Below are positions 51,478-60,200 of a stretch of DNA of 64,000 nt, one piece after another. The first letter of the stretch is position 1; each line of letters begins with the position of its first letter. The notes beneath the pieces were generated by a model. The model made no database searches, was not told the origin of the DNA, and worked only from the letters and a program-made list of their open reading frames with translations. Origin of the DNA: an uncultured Eubacteriales bacterium (GTDB lineage Bacteria; Bacillota; Clostridia; Oscillospirales; Acutalibacteraceae); NCBI GenBank assembly GCA_934477125.1, contig CAKSOL010000015.1, forward strand, positions 7,639 to 71,638, written 5' to 3'. The translations under genes were made by a program, and so were the position numbers.

Positions 51478-51516
51478 GGGGAACAAATTCGCAATTCACA
51501 TCGAGATTTGTTCCCC
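51478..51516. promoter_or_regulatory. GGGGAACAAAT inverted-repeat pair upstream of the ATPase gene
   Basis: GGGGAACAAAT (51478-51488) and its exact complement (51506-51516) are 17 bp apart. The same half-site occurs three more times in the fic promoter region. Confidence 0.6.
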
Positions 51517-51528
51517 AATAAATGACGC

Positions 51529-52473
51529 TTAGCGCTCTATTGTTTTCCAACAGCGTTCTTTCATAAAGCCCGCAATAACAGAGGGGTCTTCGCCTTCATA
51601 ATACTTCACAAGCAGTTTCTTGAACTCCGGCACTTCGCTTTCGGGAATGACCAAAAAACCTCCGCCATGAGCAATAAGATAGTGGTTTGCAAAGATAACA
51701 GAAGCACGTTTATTGCCATCCAGGAATATCTGGGTCTTCATGCAGTAAAGACAAAGTCTGATGGCTATATTAATAGCATCATCCTCTTCCTCGATAATCT
51801 CAAGAATTTTGTATTTCACATCCAATTCATTCGGCAGGGGCGGAACATAAGACGAACCGCCTATGGTAACCGGAACACCGCGGATTCGACCGCCTTCTGC
51901 AAAAAAGCCTTCATTGACGAGCCTTGCAATATGACTGAGCATATAATAGTCAGAACGGCTGGCAACTACATCACGGTCCAAAATAAACTCCCATGCGTGT
52001 TTTAAATTCAAAATTTTTTGCACGTCGGTAGCTGTCATACCGGATACTTTTCCGTTCTCTATGATCTCTTCCGTCTGAGGGAAAGATGTTGCAACACCCT
52101 CCAAAACAGCTTGATCATAGATGTTCATTTTCATATTGGCACGTGCAAAGACAATGTTATTTATAACATCGGCAGAAAGGTCATCCTCGGAATAACCGAC
52201 TGCGGCAAGTTGCTTTTCAATGCTGCGAAGCGACTTTCTGATTTCACGGGCTTCTCTGGCATTGCGCAAAAGCAGATTATACAGTTCTTCGGTATATGCG
52301 CCTACATAAGTAGATGTCAGTTTTCCTGCTACACGTTTTCTCACATAAAGGTATTTTCCATCGCCGCGTTCTTTGATTTCGGGCGTGCCGTCATAGGGCA
52401 TTAAGCTCAGTCTGGCATTGAGGTCAGCGCGACTTCTGAGCAATTCTTGTATTTCGCTATATTGTACTGCCAT
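51529..52473 (-). CDS. Fic domain protein with His-to-Gln change in the core motif
   Basis: A 314-residue Fic/DOC-family protein. The Fic core reads QIFLDGNKR where HxFx(D/E)GN(G/K)R is expected, so the catalytic His is Gln. An N-terminal helical domain (ADLNARLSL onward) and the flap-region TSFPQTEEIIENGKV precede it. AAAGGAGG is upstream of the ATG. Fic proteins usually AMPylate targets; loss of His argues against that and for a different or regulatory role. It sits in its own operator-flanked unit just upstream of the ATPase gene, 123 bp away. Confidence 0.85.
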   Translation of the reverse strand: MAVQYSEIQELLRSRADLNARLSLMPYDGTPEIKERGDGKYLYVRKRVAGKLTSTYVGAYTEELYNLLLRNAREAREIRKSLRSIEKQLAAVGYSEDDLSADVINNIVFARANMKMNIYDQAVLEGVATSFPQTEEIIENGKVSGMTATDVQKILNLKHAWEFILDRDVVASRSDYYMLSHIARLVNEGFFAEGGRIRGVPVTIGGSSYVPPLPNELDVKYKILEIIEEEDDAINIAIRLCLYCMKTQIFLDGNKRASVIFANHYLIAHGGGFLVIPESEVPEFKKLLVKYYEGEDPSVIAGFMKERCWKTIER

Positions 52474-52489
52474 TGCAGCGCCTCCTTTT

Positions 52490-52554
52490 GGGGAACAATT
52501 CTTTTTATTATTGTATCAGAATGTTCCCCAATAGTCAATAAGTATTGGGGAACA
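52490..52554 (-). promoter_or_regulatory. fic promoter with three TTGTTCCCCAA-type operators
   Basis: On the minus strand TTGACT (52533-52538) and TACAAT (52510-52515) are 17 bp apart. Half-sites flank the -35: TATTGGGGAACA (52543-52554) and its exact 12-bp complement (52522-52533). A third lies between the -10 and the ribosome site (52490-52500). Confidence 0.7.
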
Positions 52555-52560
52555 ATTTTG

Positions 52561-52877
52561 AAAAATAATCTTTAATTTTTCTCCCCAATCTTGCAAATAC
52601 ATAATATAGTATGCCCTGATTTCGAAAGCAGCAGAAAAATAAAAAAGTACGGTATCATAAAACCGTCGATTTAGTAAGATGCGATTACATTACGGCAAGA
52701 AACAAAGAGGACGCAAAGCACATTTTTCTTTCTGCCGATTTGAACCCCGACCACTAAAACCTACACATGACTTTTGGTGCGGTTGCCCGCAACCGGGTAT
52801 TTCACAGGAGTTTTCATTTAGTTTGAACCAATTGAAATATTGAATTTTTTACGAAAGTCTGAGATTTCATACTTGCG
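52561..52877. other. Intergenic region without a recognised gene
   Basis: About 315 bp between the fic operators and the XRE promoter. Short frames in the middle (about 52675-52850) give peptide-like sequence such as DYITARNKEDAKHIFLSADL that may be a worn gene fragment, but no start, ribosome site or family match supports it. Confidence 0.3.
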
Positions 52878-52939
52878 TTGATTTTTTGAGAAAACTGTGC
52901 TATAATATAAAATGTAGTCATATAAGCACGAACGCTTAT
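52878..52939 (+). promoter_or_regulatory. Promoter and operator of the defence operon
   Basis: TTGATT (52878-52883) and TATAAT (52901-52906) are 17 bp apart. About 15 bp downstream of the -10 is the dyad ATAAGC-N6-GCTTAT (52922-52927 and 52934-52939), a fitting site for the XRE protein encoded next. Confidence 0.7.
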
Positions 52940-52975
52940 GCATTTTGAAAACTGTTTTAAGGAGTATGCGTTAAA

Positions 52976-53221
52976 ATGGCAGTTACATACAAAAAACTTT
53001 GGCACCTCTTAATTGACCGTAACTTGATGAAAAAAGACCTCGAAGAAATGGCTGGAATTACGCACTATCAGATGTGTAAGCTTGCAAGAGATAAAGATGT
53101 AACTACCGAAGTGCTTGGTGCTGTCTGCAAAGCACTTGACGTTCACGTAGAAGATATTATGGATTTTGTGCCGAATGAGGGTCAGTCCTTTTTTACAAGA
53201 CACATAAAGAGCAATAATTAA
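52976..53221 (+). CDS. Small XRE-family helix-turn-helix regulator
   Basis: An 81-residue Cro/C1-type repressor of the HTH_26 type: KKLWHLLIDRNLMKKDLEE, then AGITHYQMCKLARDKDVTTE as recognition helix region and LCKALDVHVEDIMDF-like ending (here VCKALDVHVEDIMDF). TTAAGGAG precedes the ATG. Its own dyad operator lies in the leader, so autorepression of the whole operon is likely. Regulators of this kind often lead phage-defence loci. Base composition drops to AT-rich from here to 63.4 kb. Confidence 0.88.
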   Translation: MAVTYKKLWHLLIDRNLMKKDLEEMAGITHYQMCKLARDKDVTTEVLGAVCKALDVHVEDIMDFVPNEGQSFFTRHIKSNN

Positions 53222-53272
53222 GTTGGTTGTATTGTAATTTAGACTATTACTTTATAGATTGGAGGGATTACG

Positions 53273-54697
53273 GTGCTTCGAGCTTTTGATACTCTATTGC
53301 AGACGACGGTATCTGCAAATGCAGCGGCTGCAAATAGTGACAACGAAGCTTTTCGATATGAGTGCCTTTGCTGTGGAGAAGAAGTATTTTTAGCTGCTCA
53401 GGATAGCGTATACAAAGCAACTCATTTTAGACACAGAAGCGGCAATAACGATAAGGATTGTGAACTATATCTCGGACAGTACAGCGTGAGCCCCTCCTCT
53501 CCTTTGAAAAGAAATAAAAAAGCAAATAGGGTCGAGTTCTATTATAACAACATACATAAGGGCTTTTATGTAAGTTTTAGATTTAGTGAAGCTGAAATCG
53601 CAGCGTATGAAAGTTTAGGTGTATGTCTTGAAGTGAGATCATCCCGTTCGCTTCGACCATTCCTTTCGCAAGAAATTAACCACACGAATTTTCATGATGA
53701 CTCCCCAGAAAAGTACATGTTGGAGATGTATGCATCTTCCTACTATATTTCGAATACCTTAAACAATATCAAGCGTGAATATAGTCTGTTTGGAACAACC
53801 GGTCCCACATTTTTTAAAATTCAAGGAGAAGATACAGACTATATCGCCAAGTACATAAAAAGCAAGTCGCTATATACAAACGTTAAATATTACATCGCTT
53901 GGCCCGGACAAAACACAGCACAGATTAGATTAGCGAAAGTACCAGGTGTAGAAATTGATGAGTTGCAGCAATTCAAAACAATGAATAATTGTATGGTTTG
54001 GTCCTTGGTTGCAACGTTTACGGACAAAAATCCACAACTGGACGCCTTACTTCAAACATGGGGATATACTCTAAGCACCTCTGAAGAATTGACTCTTTTA
54101 TGGCCCCCATCATATGAAAATGACGAAACTCTTTATGTTTCTTCCAACAAAGTATTTGTCTTTTCTTCATTTGTATTGCAAGCACACGGAAATACCAATG
54201 TGCCAAGTCATGCCATTCACAAAGTTGATGATAACATTACAGAAATTGAAATCAGTGAAAAACTAAGAATACTAAAGAAAAACGTAGAAATGACTGTTGT
54301 GACAACTGAATTTGATTCTGAGTATATTTCACAGAATGTCAAGCACGTAACAACTGAGAAATTCATTGTTCCTGAATCGAGGAAATTTTATCGTTTTTCT
54401 TCTCGTGGAGTTGAAAAACTATCCTCAGGACAAGTTGTTTTTCTTACTGAAACTTCATCGATTATTGAATACTGCGGAAATTATGTCTCTACGGTGATTA
54501 CGTTGCCCAAAGGTGAAACTACGCTAACCCAAAGAATGCTGGATGCTTTAGCTTATTATTGGGTTTCTGTTCCGTTTGAGGAAAAGAAAGAAGGGCATTA
54601 TCCGGAGGTTATCGCAAGATACCTACACGAAAGCAAAGTGAAAGGATGCATTAATAAAGCGGTTTCGACACTACTTGAGGAGGATAGCAATGTATAA
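53273..54697 (+). CDS. Zinc-binding CoiA-like protein, unknown role (defence operon A)
   Basis: A 474-residue protein of no family I can name. Near the N-terminus a zinc site is visible: C31, C33 and C34 in YECLCCGEEV, then H51 and H54 in THFRHRSG, and C63. This CxxC...HFxH...C pattern is shared with the N-terminus of competence nuclease CoiA and several defence-associated proteins. The remaining 400 residues are beta-rich with no clear catalytic motif. GTG start with GGAGGG 5 nt upstream. Its end overlaps the next gene by 8 nt. Confidence 0.75.
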   Translation: MLRAFDTLLQTTVSANAAAANSDNEAFRYECLCCGEEVFLAAQDSVYKATHFRHRSGNNDKDCELYLGQYSVSPSSPLKRNKKANRVEFYYNNIHKGFYVSFRFSEAEIAAYESLGVCLEVRSSRSLRPFLSQEINHTNFHDDSPEKYMLEMYASSYYISNTLNNIKREYSLFGTTGPTFFKIQGEDTDYIAKYIKSKSLYTNVKYYIAWPGQNTAQIRLAKVPGVEIDELQQFKTMNNCMVWSLVATFTDKNPQLDALLQTWGYTLSTSEELTLLWPPSYENDETLYVSSNKVFVFSSFVLQAHGNTNVPSHAIHKVDDNITEIEISEKLRILKKNVEMTVVTTEFDSEYISQNVKHVTTEKFIVPESRKFYRFSSRGVEKLSSGQVVFLTETSSIIEYCGNYVSTVITLPKGETTLTQRMLDALAYYWVSVPFEEKKEGHYPEVIARYLHESKVKGCINKAVSTLLEEDSNV

Positions 54698-56267
54698 CTT
54701 TTCATCGTTATCAGAAGACGAATACAAGAAGATTTGTTCAGTTATTCCTCGTAATATTATTGTCGGATACTTCCAGAAGAACCCAAAAGAGTTTTCCAAA
54801 ATTCATCCCGGATTTCGTGCAACTGCCGTTCAAAACAAAGATGCACTAAGGATACTTGTCAATTACAGAGAACGTGGATTTATATCATCATTTGTTGAGA
54901 AAATAGCAGGTGATTGGTTAAAGGAGATTCAGTCTGTTATTCAAAACTACCAAAACAATGGTGAGTCAGAGATAATATCATATGTTCATACCCTTTACCA
55001 GTCATTTTTCTCTGATAATGTGTCTGCTTATTTTAAGCTAATTAACAAGGAGTATAGTGAAGATCAGTTGACAATGATAGCGAACATGGTCGGTCTACTC
55101 AAAAACATAGAAGAAAAACAACACGAATTAGAAACTTCGTCTCGTGAACTTAAAGATGCATTAACTGTCTGTGAAAGAAAAGCTGAGAAAAGCGAAAAAT
55201 CATTAGAAAAAGCCAATAAGAAGTTGGCAGAATTGACTTCAAAGCAAAATGAGTTGGAATCGCTGCAAAAGAAGTATCAAGAGCTTCTAAAGGATTATGA
55301 GCAATCGACAATAGAAAAGGATTTGGCCGTTTCACAAGTTGATGAGTTAAAAAAACAAATCCTTTCGCTCAATGAAGCTGTAGGAGCCCTTCAAAAAGAA
55401 AAGGCGCAACTTGAGACTTCAATTAGAACCAGAATAGAAGAAGAAAAGGAAGCTGAGGCGCTACGCATAAACATATCTTATCCTATTGCTCCAGTTGACA
55501 TGGATGAATTTGTCGATTATTTCTCATACAATCTTGATAGTATCGGCGTTGTTGATTCCAATCTGCCGCTTAAAACGTTGTTAACGACGTATATGTCATG
55601 CGTTCTTTTCCAAGGAAAACCAATTATATGTAACAGAACTTGTACAGATACTTTCGCAAGATGTCTGTCCAACACGCTAGTCAACAATGAGCCCGTGAAT
55701 CATATTGTGTTTTCATCCGACCTTGACGAAAAGCGTATTTGCACAGCATTAAATATGAGCGGGAGAATCGTGGTATTAGAGAATTTCTTGGGCAATTATA
55801 ATGAAACGCTTTTGCTTTCCATACTTGATAAATTTAAAGCGAAAATAACGATTCTCTCTGCCACGTATGAAAAAACTCTGTTTTACCTGCCGAGGGATTT
55901 TCTCGCATACTGTCACTATATCAATTTGTCTCGGCTTTCTGGTTTCGCCAGGGCAACAATTCCTGATGAAGATCCTTCAATTCTAACGGAAAAAGAAATC
56001 ACACAGTTTGCTTTTCCCGCAAAAAACAGATATCAAGATATAGTACGGTCTATTGCATTGGAACTTGGCTTTTCTAGACTCGTTTCTGATAAAATTACAG
56101 AATTTGTGTATGATGATAAAAGCGCTTGCGCAGTTTTGAGCCTGAGTATTATTCCATATTTGAGCGATGTCATGGGAAAGAATGCATTTAATGTTTCTGA
56201 AACTCTTCAAAGATACATTAATCGCTGCCCATATAAAAAAGTGTTTGAGGAGTGGTTTGCTGCATGA
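54690..56267 (+). CDS. Coiled-coil protein with degenerate AAA-like domain (defence operon B)
   Basis: A 530-residue protein. Residues 1-145 form a helical domain, 145-275 a long coiled coil rich in Lys/Glu/Leu heptads, and 290-530 a globular domain. The last part has the rhythm of an AAA/McrB-type ATPase: a strand-turn at FQGKPIICNRTCTD where a P-loop would lie but without GKT, IVVLENFLGN at the Walker B position, and ITILSATYEKT at sensor 1. I infer a catalytically dead ATPase fold. ATG 54690 with GAGGAGG upstream; ATGA overlap with the next gene. Confidence 0.72.
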   Translation: MYNFSSLSEDEYKKICSVIPRNIIVGYFQKNPKEFSKIHPGFRATAVQNKDALRILVNYRERGFISSFVEKIAGDWLKEIQSVIQNYQNNGESEIISYVHTLYQSFFSDNVSAYFKLINKEYSEDQLTMIANMVGLLKNIEEKQHELETSSRELKDALTVCERKAEKSEKSLEKANKKLAELTSKQNELESLQKKYQELLKDYEQSTIEKDLAVSQVDELKKQILSLNEAVGALQKEKAQLETSIRTRIEEEKEAEALRINISYPIAPVDMDEFVDYFSYNLDSIGVVDSNLPLKTLLTTYMSCVLFQGKPIICNRTCTDTFARCLSNTLVNNEPVNHIVFSSDLDEKRICTALNMSGRIVVLENFLGNYNETLLLSILDKFKAKITILSATYEKTLFYLPRDFLAYCHYINLSRLSGFARATIPDEDPSILTEKEITQFAFPAKNRYQDIVRSIALELGFSRLVSDKITEFVYDDKSACAVLSLSIIPYLSDVMGKNAFNVSETLQRYINRCPYKKVFEEWFAA

Positions 56268-57247
56268 ATGCGTTAATCAGAGCTATGTCTTCAGACATGA
56301 AAATTATTCCTTATGAAGGAGAAACACGGAAATCCTTCGTGTATAGAATAATATACTCCGCACTTGGGCGATGGTGTTTAGAGGCTGCGCGTGCTAAGGG
56401 GGGCATTTCAAAGCACGGGCAGACCATTCTCTTGAATGACTTAACAGGAAAATACTGCAAACTCTTTCCTGAGATCAAGGAAATGTTATTTCAGGAAAGC
56501 GAAACGCCGCTGCCAGTATTTATTCGTCATCTATACGAAGAAACGGGTTATTTGATTACTGACTCGGAAAACCGAAATCACTTGGCCAGTTACCACCGTG
56601 GACTTGTAATTGGTTCTAGGCACTTGCTCTATGGACTGAGTAACCACGCCGACATGGAAGGACTTGGCTCTTTTTCGGAGGATGTATCGTATACCATTCC
56701 ATGGCGGGAAGCTCTGCTCAGAGATTCTTTGACTTGTGAGGAATATGTATCGTCAGCATTTGATTTGGCGATATTCTCGCAAAGAGATATGGCAGAAGAG
56801 AGTTTACAATACTTTGACCCTAAGGGAAATGCAGCGCCCTCATCCTCTTGGGGCGACAAAATGGTCACAAACAGGACCATCGCTCGCAATGTATCCAATG
56901 GTGTATACTATCGAGTTATGCGTTACAACGATGAAATACTGCATTTCGAAGAGGCCCCTAATCCTGGTACAGACGGGTTAACAGATTTTGAGTATCGGAG
57001 ACTGTATTTTGCGTTGAAGAATATCAACGGGCATCCGGTAAGAGCTCAAATTCAAAGCTTTGATAATCAATATGCCAAAATATCTTTGGGTGGGCATCTA
57101 CCAAACAGAGAGTATTTTTTGATGTTGCTTTGTTCTTGGCCATGTCGGATGTACTGTAATAAATGCGAATTCATCACAAAAAAAGAGAATCTACTTTTTA
57201 TCAATGAAGTACTGAAAAACCTAGGTATTGACACTGTAGGAGGTTAA
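56264..57247 (+). CDS. Uncharacterised 327-residue protein (defence operon C)
   Basis: I do not recognise this protein of about 327 residues. It is mixed alpha/beta and soluble. A C-terminal cluster WPCRMYCNKCEF has three Cys and could bind a metal. Earlier there is a conserved-looking YRIIYSALGRWCLEAARAK helix (as YSALGRWCLEAARAK) and HLLYGLSNH. ATG 56264 overlaps the previous stop, and the next start codon is 2 nt after its stop, so it must be made together with operon proteins B and the helicase. It fills the position that small accessory subunits occupy in Druantia-type systems. Confidence 0.7.
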   Translation: MNALIRAMSSDMKIIPYEGETRKSFVYRIIYSALGRWCLEAARAKGGISKHGQTILLNDLTGKYCKLFPEIKEMLFQESETPLPVFIRHLYEETGYLITDSENRNHLASYHRGLVIGSRHLLYGLSNHADMEGLGSFSEDVSYTIPWREALLRDSLTCEEYVSSAFDLAIFSQRDMAEESLQYFDPKGNAAPSSSWGDKMVTNRTIARNVSNGVYYRVMRYNDEILHFEEAPNPGTDGLTDFEYRRLYFALKNINGHPVRAQIQSFDNQYAKISLGGHLPNREYFLMLLCSWPCRMYCNKCEFITKKENLLFINEVLKNLGIDTVGG

Positions 57248-57249
57248 TT

Positions 57250-60200
57250 ATGGAAGGCAACGGCGTTCAGCAATACTATGAGGCAATCCGAAACCGTTTG
57301 TCCAACTATATAAAGTCGGACTATCTAGCAAACAGCGAGACTTTGCTTACATATGTTGATGATATTTTGGGCGAAGAATGCTCTGCTGGAACTAATATTT
57401 CTAGAGAACCGTATATTGAAACATCAGCTTCGTATAAAAAAGCCAAAAACGGAATTGTTGAATCACAATATATTCCTGATCATATAAAGCAATTTTTAAA
57501 GAAACTGATTGACAACAAACTGGGCGTTTTCGCAGATCCTTTCGAACATCAGGTTTTTGCGTTGGAACAGTACCTTTCCGGAAAGGACTTGTTTGTATCT
57601 ACCGGTACCGGTTCAGGAAAAACAGAATGTTTTATTTGGCCCATACTGTCAAAACTTATTGATGAAGCAATTGCCCGACCTGAGTCATTTAAGAAACCAG
57701 GGGTTAGAACATTAATTATTTATCCCATGAACGCTTTGGTTTCTGACCAATTGGGACGATTCAGAAAAATCCTTGGATCTGAAACATATAAGAATTTCTT
57801 CATTGAAGCTTCTCATGCAACTCGCATTCCTCATTTTGGAATGTATACGGGAAGAACGCCTTATGCTGGCGATACAAAGCTTTCAAGCAGCAGAGAATTG
57901 GCTAATACATTTAGAGATAGTTATCTAGTTTCTCCCGACGCTGATGCAGAAGAACAGCGTCGACAAGAGCTGAACATTGCCGGATTGAAATCTATAAATA
58001 AGTTTCCGGCAAGAAATGGTGAGGACGGTTTAAGAGTATTCGTTGAGAACTTAGAAAAAAACATACACAACCCTTCTCCCTTTGATCCCGAATTTATTAC
58101 TCGTTTTGAAATGCAGAACTGCCCTCCTGATATCCTCATTACAAACTATTCTATGCTCGAATATATGCTAATGCGTCAACGAGAGGCTAATATTTGGGAG
58201 AGTACAAAATCATGGCTACAAGAATCGCCTGATAATAAACTTTTGATTGTTCTTGATGAAGCGCATATGTACAGAGGATCTGCGGGCGGCGAAATTGCGC
58301 TTCTTTTGGAAAGACTTTTTTCGCGCTTGGAAATCGGGCTTGACAAGGTACAGTTCATTCTAACAACTGCCAGCATGCCCCTTGATGATATGAAATCCAT
58401 TGATGAATTCTTCACGGGATTGACAGGAAAAGAAAAGGATCAATATGCGTTATTAACCGGAAGCAAGGAAAAAACGGATGACCAAATAGTGGTTTTAACA
58501 AACATTGATGCATTAGTTTTGGTTGGTTCGGATCAAACACAAAATGAAGATGAAGAACTGAAAAAGATCGTAAGATTTGCCAAACTCGTATTTAATTTCG
58601 ATTTTCCTGAAACCGCTACAGTGATACAAGCGCAAGAGTGGTTATATGATAATTTGCCTGAATACGAAGCGTTTGTTAAGCTTAATCTTTTGTGCAGAGA
58701 TGGGGCCAAATCATATAATGATATACGTAAAGGGTTATTCGGAGATGATACAAAGGGAGCAGATGCGCTGGATGCGTTGCTTTCTGTGGTATCCCTTGCT
58801 GAAAAAGATGGCAACATTCTGTTCCCTGTCCGGTTACACATGTTTTTGCGCGGATTACAAGGTTTGTACGCTTGTTCTAACCCGCTTTGCCCGCATGCCA
58901 ATTATTCACAATCAGAAAAATTGCCTTTAGGAAAGGTTATTTCGATTTCGAAAGAAAAATGTGACTGCGGCGGAAGAATTTATGAACTTGTAAATCATGT
59001 TAAGTGCGGTGCATTGTATCTTAAGGTATTTGTTCAGCCAAGTAATTCCCAAGGATTACCGTACTGGTATGTATTCCAGAATCGGGGCTTAAACGGGGAT
59101 AGCAATTCTCTTAAGGAGATGTTATTGTTTGTTACCCCTAAAGGCTATCAAAAAGGTTCAAAAGATAAGATTGGTTCCCTAGACCCGTATACTGGAAAGT
59201 TATATTTGAATAGAAAAGACGACCCCAAATTATTGACGGTCGTTTATACCGATGCGCCTGACAAGAATCAATCTTTCACTATGACCACATGTCCTAAATG
59301 CAAAAAGCCAATGCATTTAAAAAAGCCGTCGGATTTTTCCACGAAAGGCAATATACCATTCTACAATTTGACAAAAGCACAGTTTGAAATGCAGCCGCCG
59401 AAAACAAGCAGTTTGATTAATCAAGGAAAAAAGGTCCTCCTTTTTTCGGATTCACGTCAAAATGCCGCAAAACTTGCTAGAGATTTATCAAAGTCATCCG
59501 ATGCGGACGCTTTTAGACAGGCTGTTATGCTTGCGTCACTTCTTTTACGTGCGGATGGAAACGAACACTCGCTACTGGAATTATATCCTGCATTCATGGA
59601 TGTCTGTTTGCAAAACAGTCTTTCGTTTTTTAGCGGCTCAAGTAAAGTAAAATTCGCAGAGCATATGCGTACTTTTTCAGCAAAAAAGAAACGAGCTGAA
59701 AGAAGAGGACGCGGCATCAACTACGCCGATGTTGCACATGAATATTCTATCCTTCCAGACGAATACTACGAGCAATTACTTACGTTTTTCACAGAAAGTC
59801 CACGCTCATTTAAGGATATTGGACTGGGATATTTAGCACCAATTGATTCTTTGGTAGATATACTCCTTGAAGAATTAGAATACGATGACAACATCGTTAT
59901 AGATCGTGATGTTATGTATCAATTGCTTGTCCTTTTATTCTGGGATGTTATGGACGACTGTGCTGCTTTGGGCGAAACCATTCCGGATGATATCAGAAGG
60001 GATTTGCCAGGTAGAAGCAAGGCAAATGAATTTGGGCTTGGATACGATTTTGACAAAGAATTTGATAAGCGTTTTGTTGCTCGTGCAAAGGAAGTATTGC
60101 AACTTACAGACAAGCAAATGTCAGTCCTTACCATCAAGATCAGAGACGTATTCTTTGCTTCATCAGAAAAGAACAGATATTATATTAAACTCTCGGCTGT

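Noticed and set aside
51407..51550. Upstream extension of the AAA ATPase ORF to 51550
   Set aside because: It overlaps the fic 3' end and the operator pair; the ATG at 51406 has a proper ribosome site and matches the family N-terminus.
52490..52554. LexA/DinR box in the fic promoter
   Set aside because: The half-sites contain GAAC/GTTC, but the spacing and orientation differ from GAAC-N4-GTTC.
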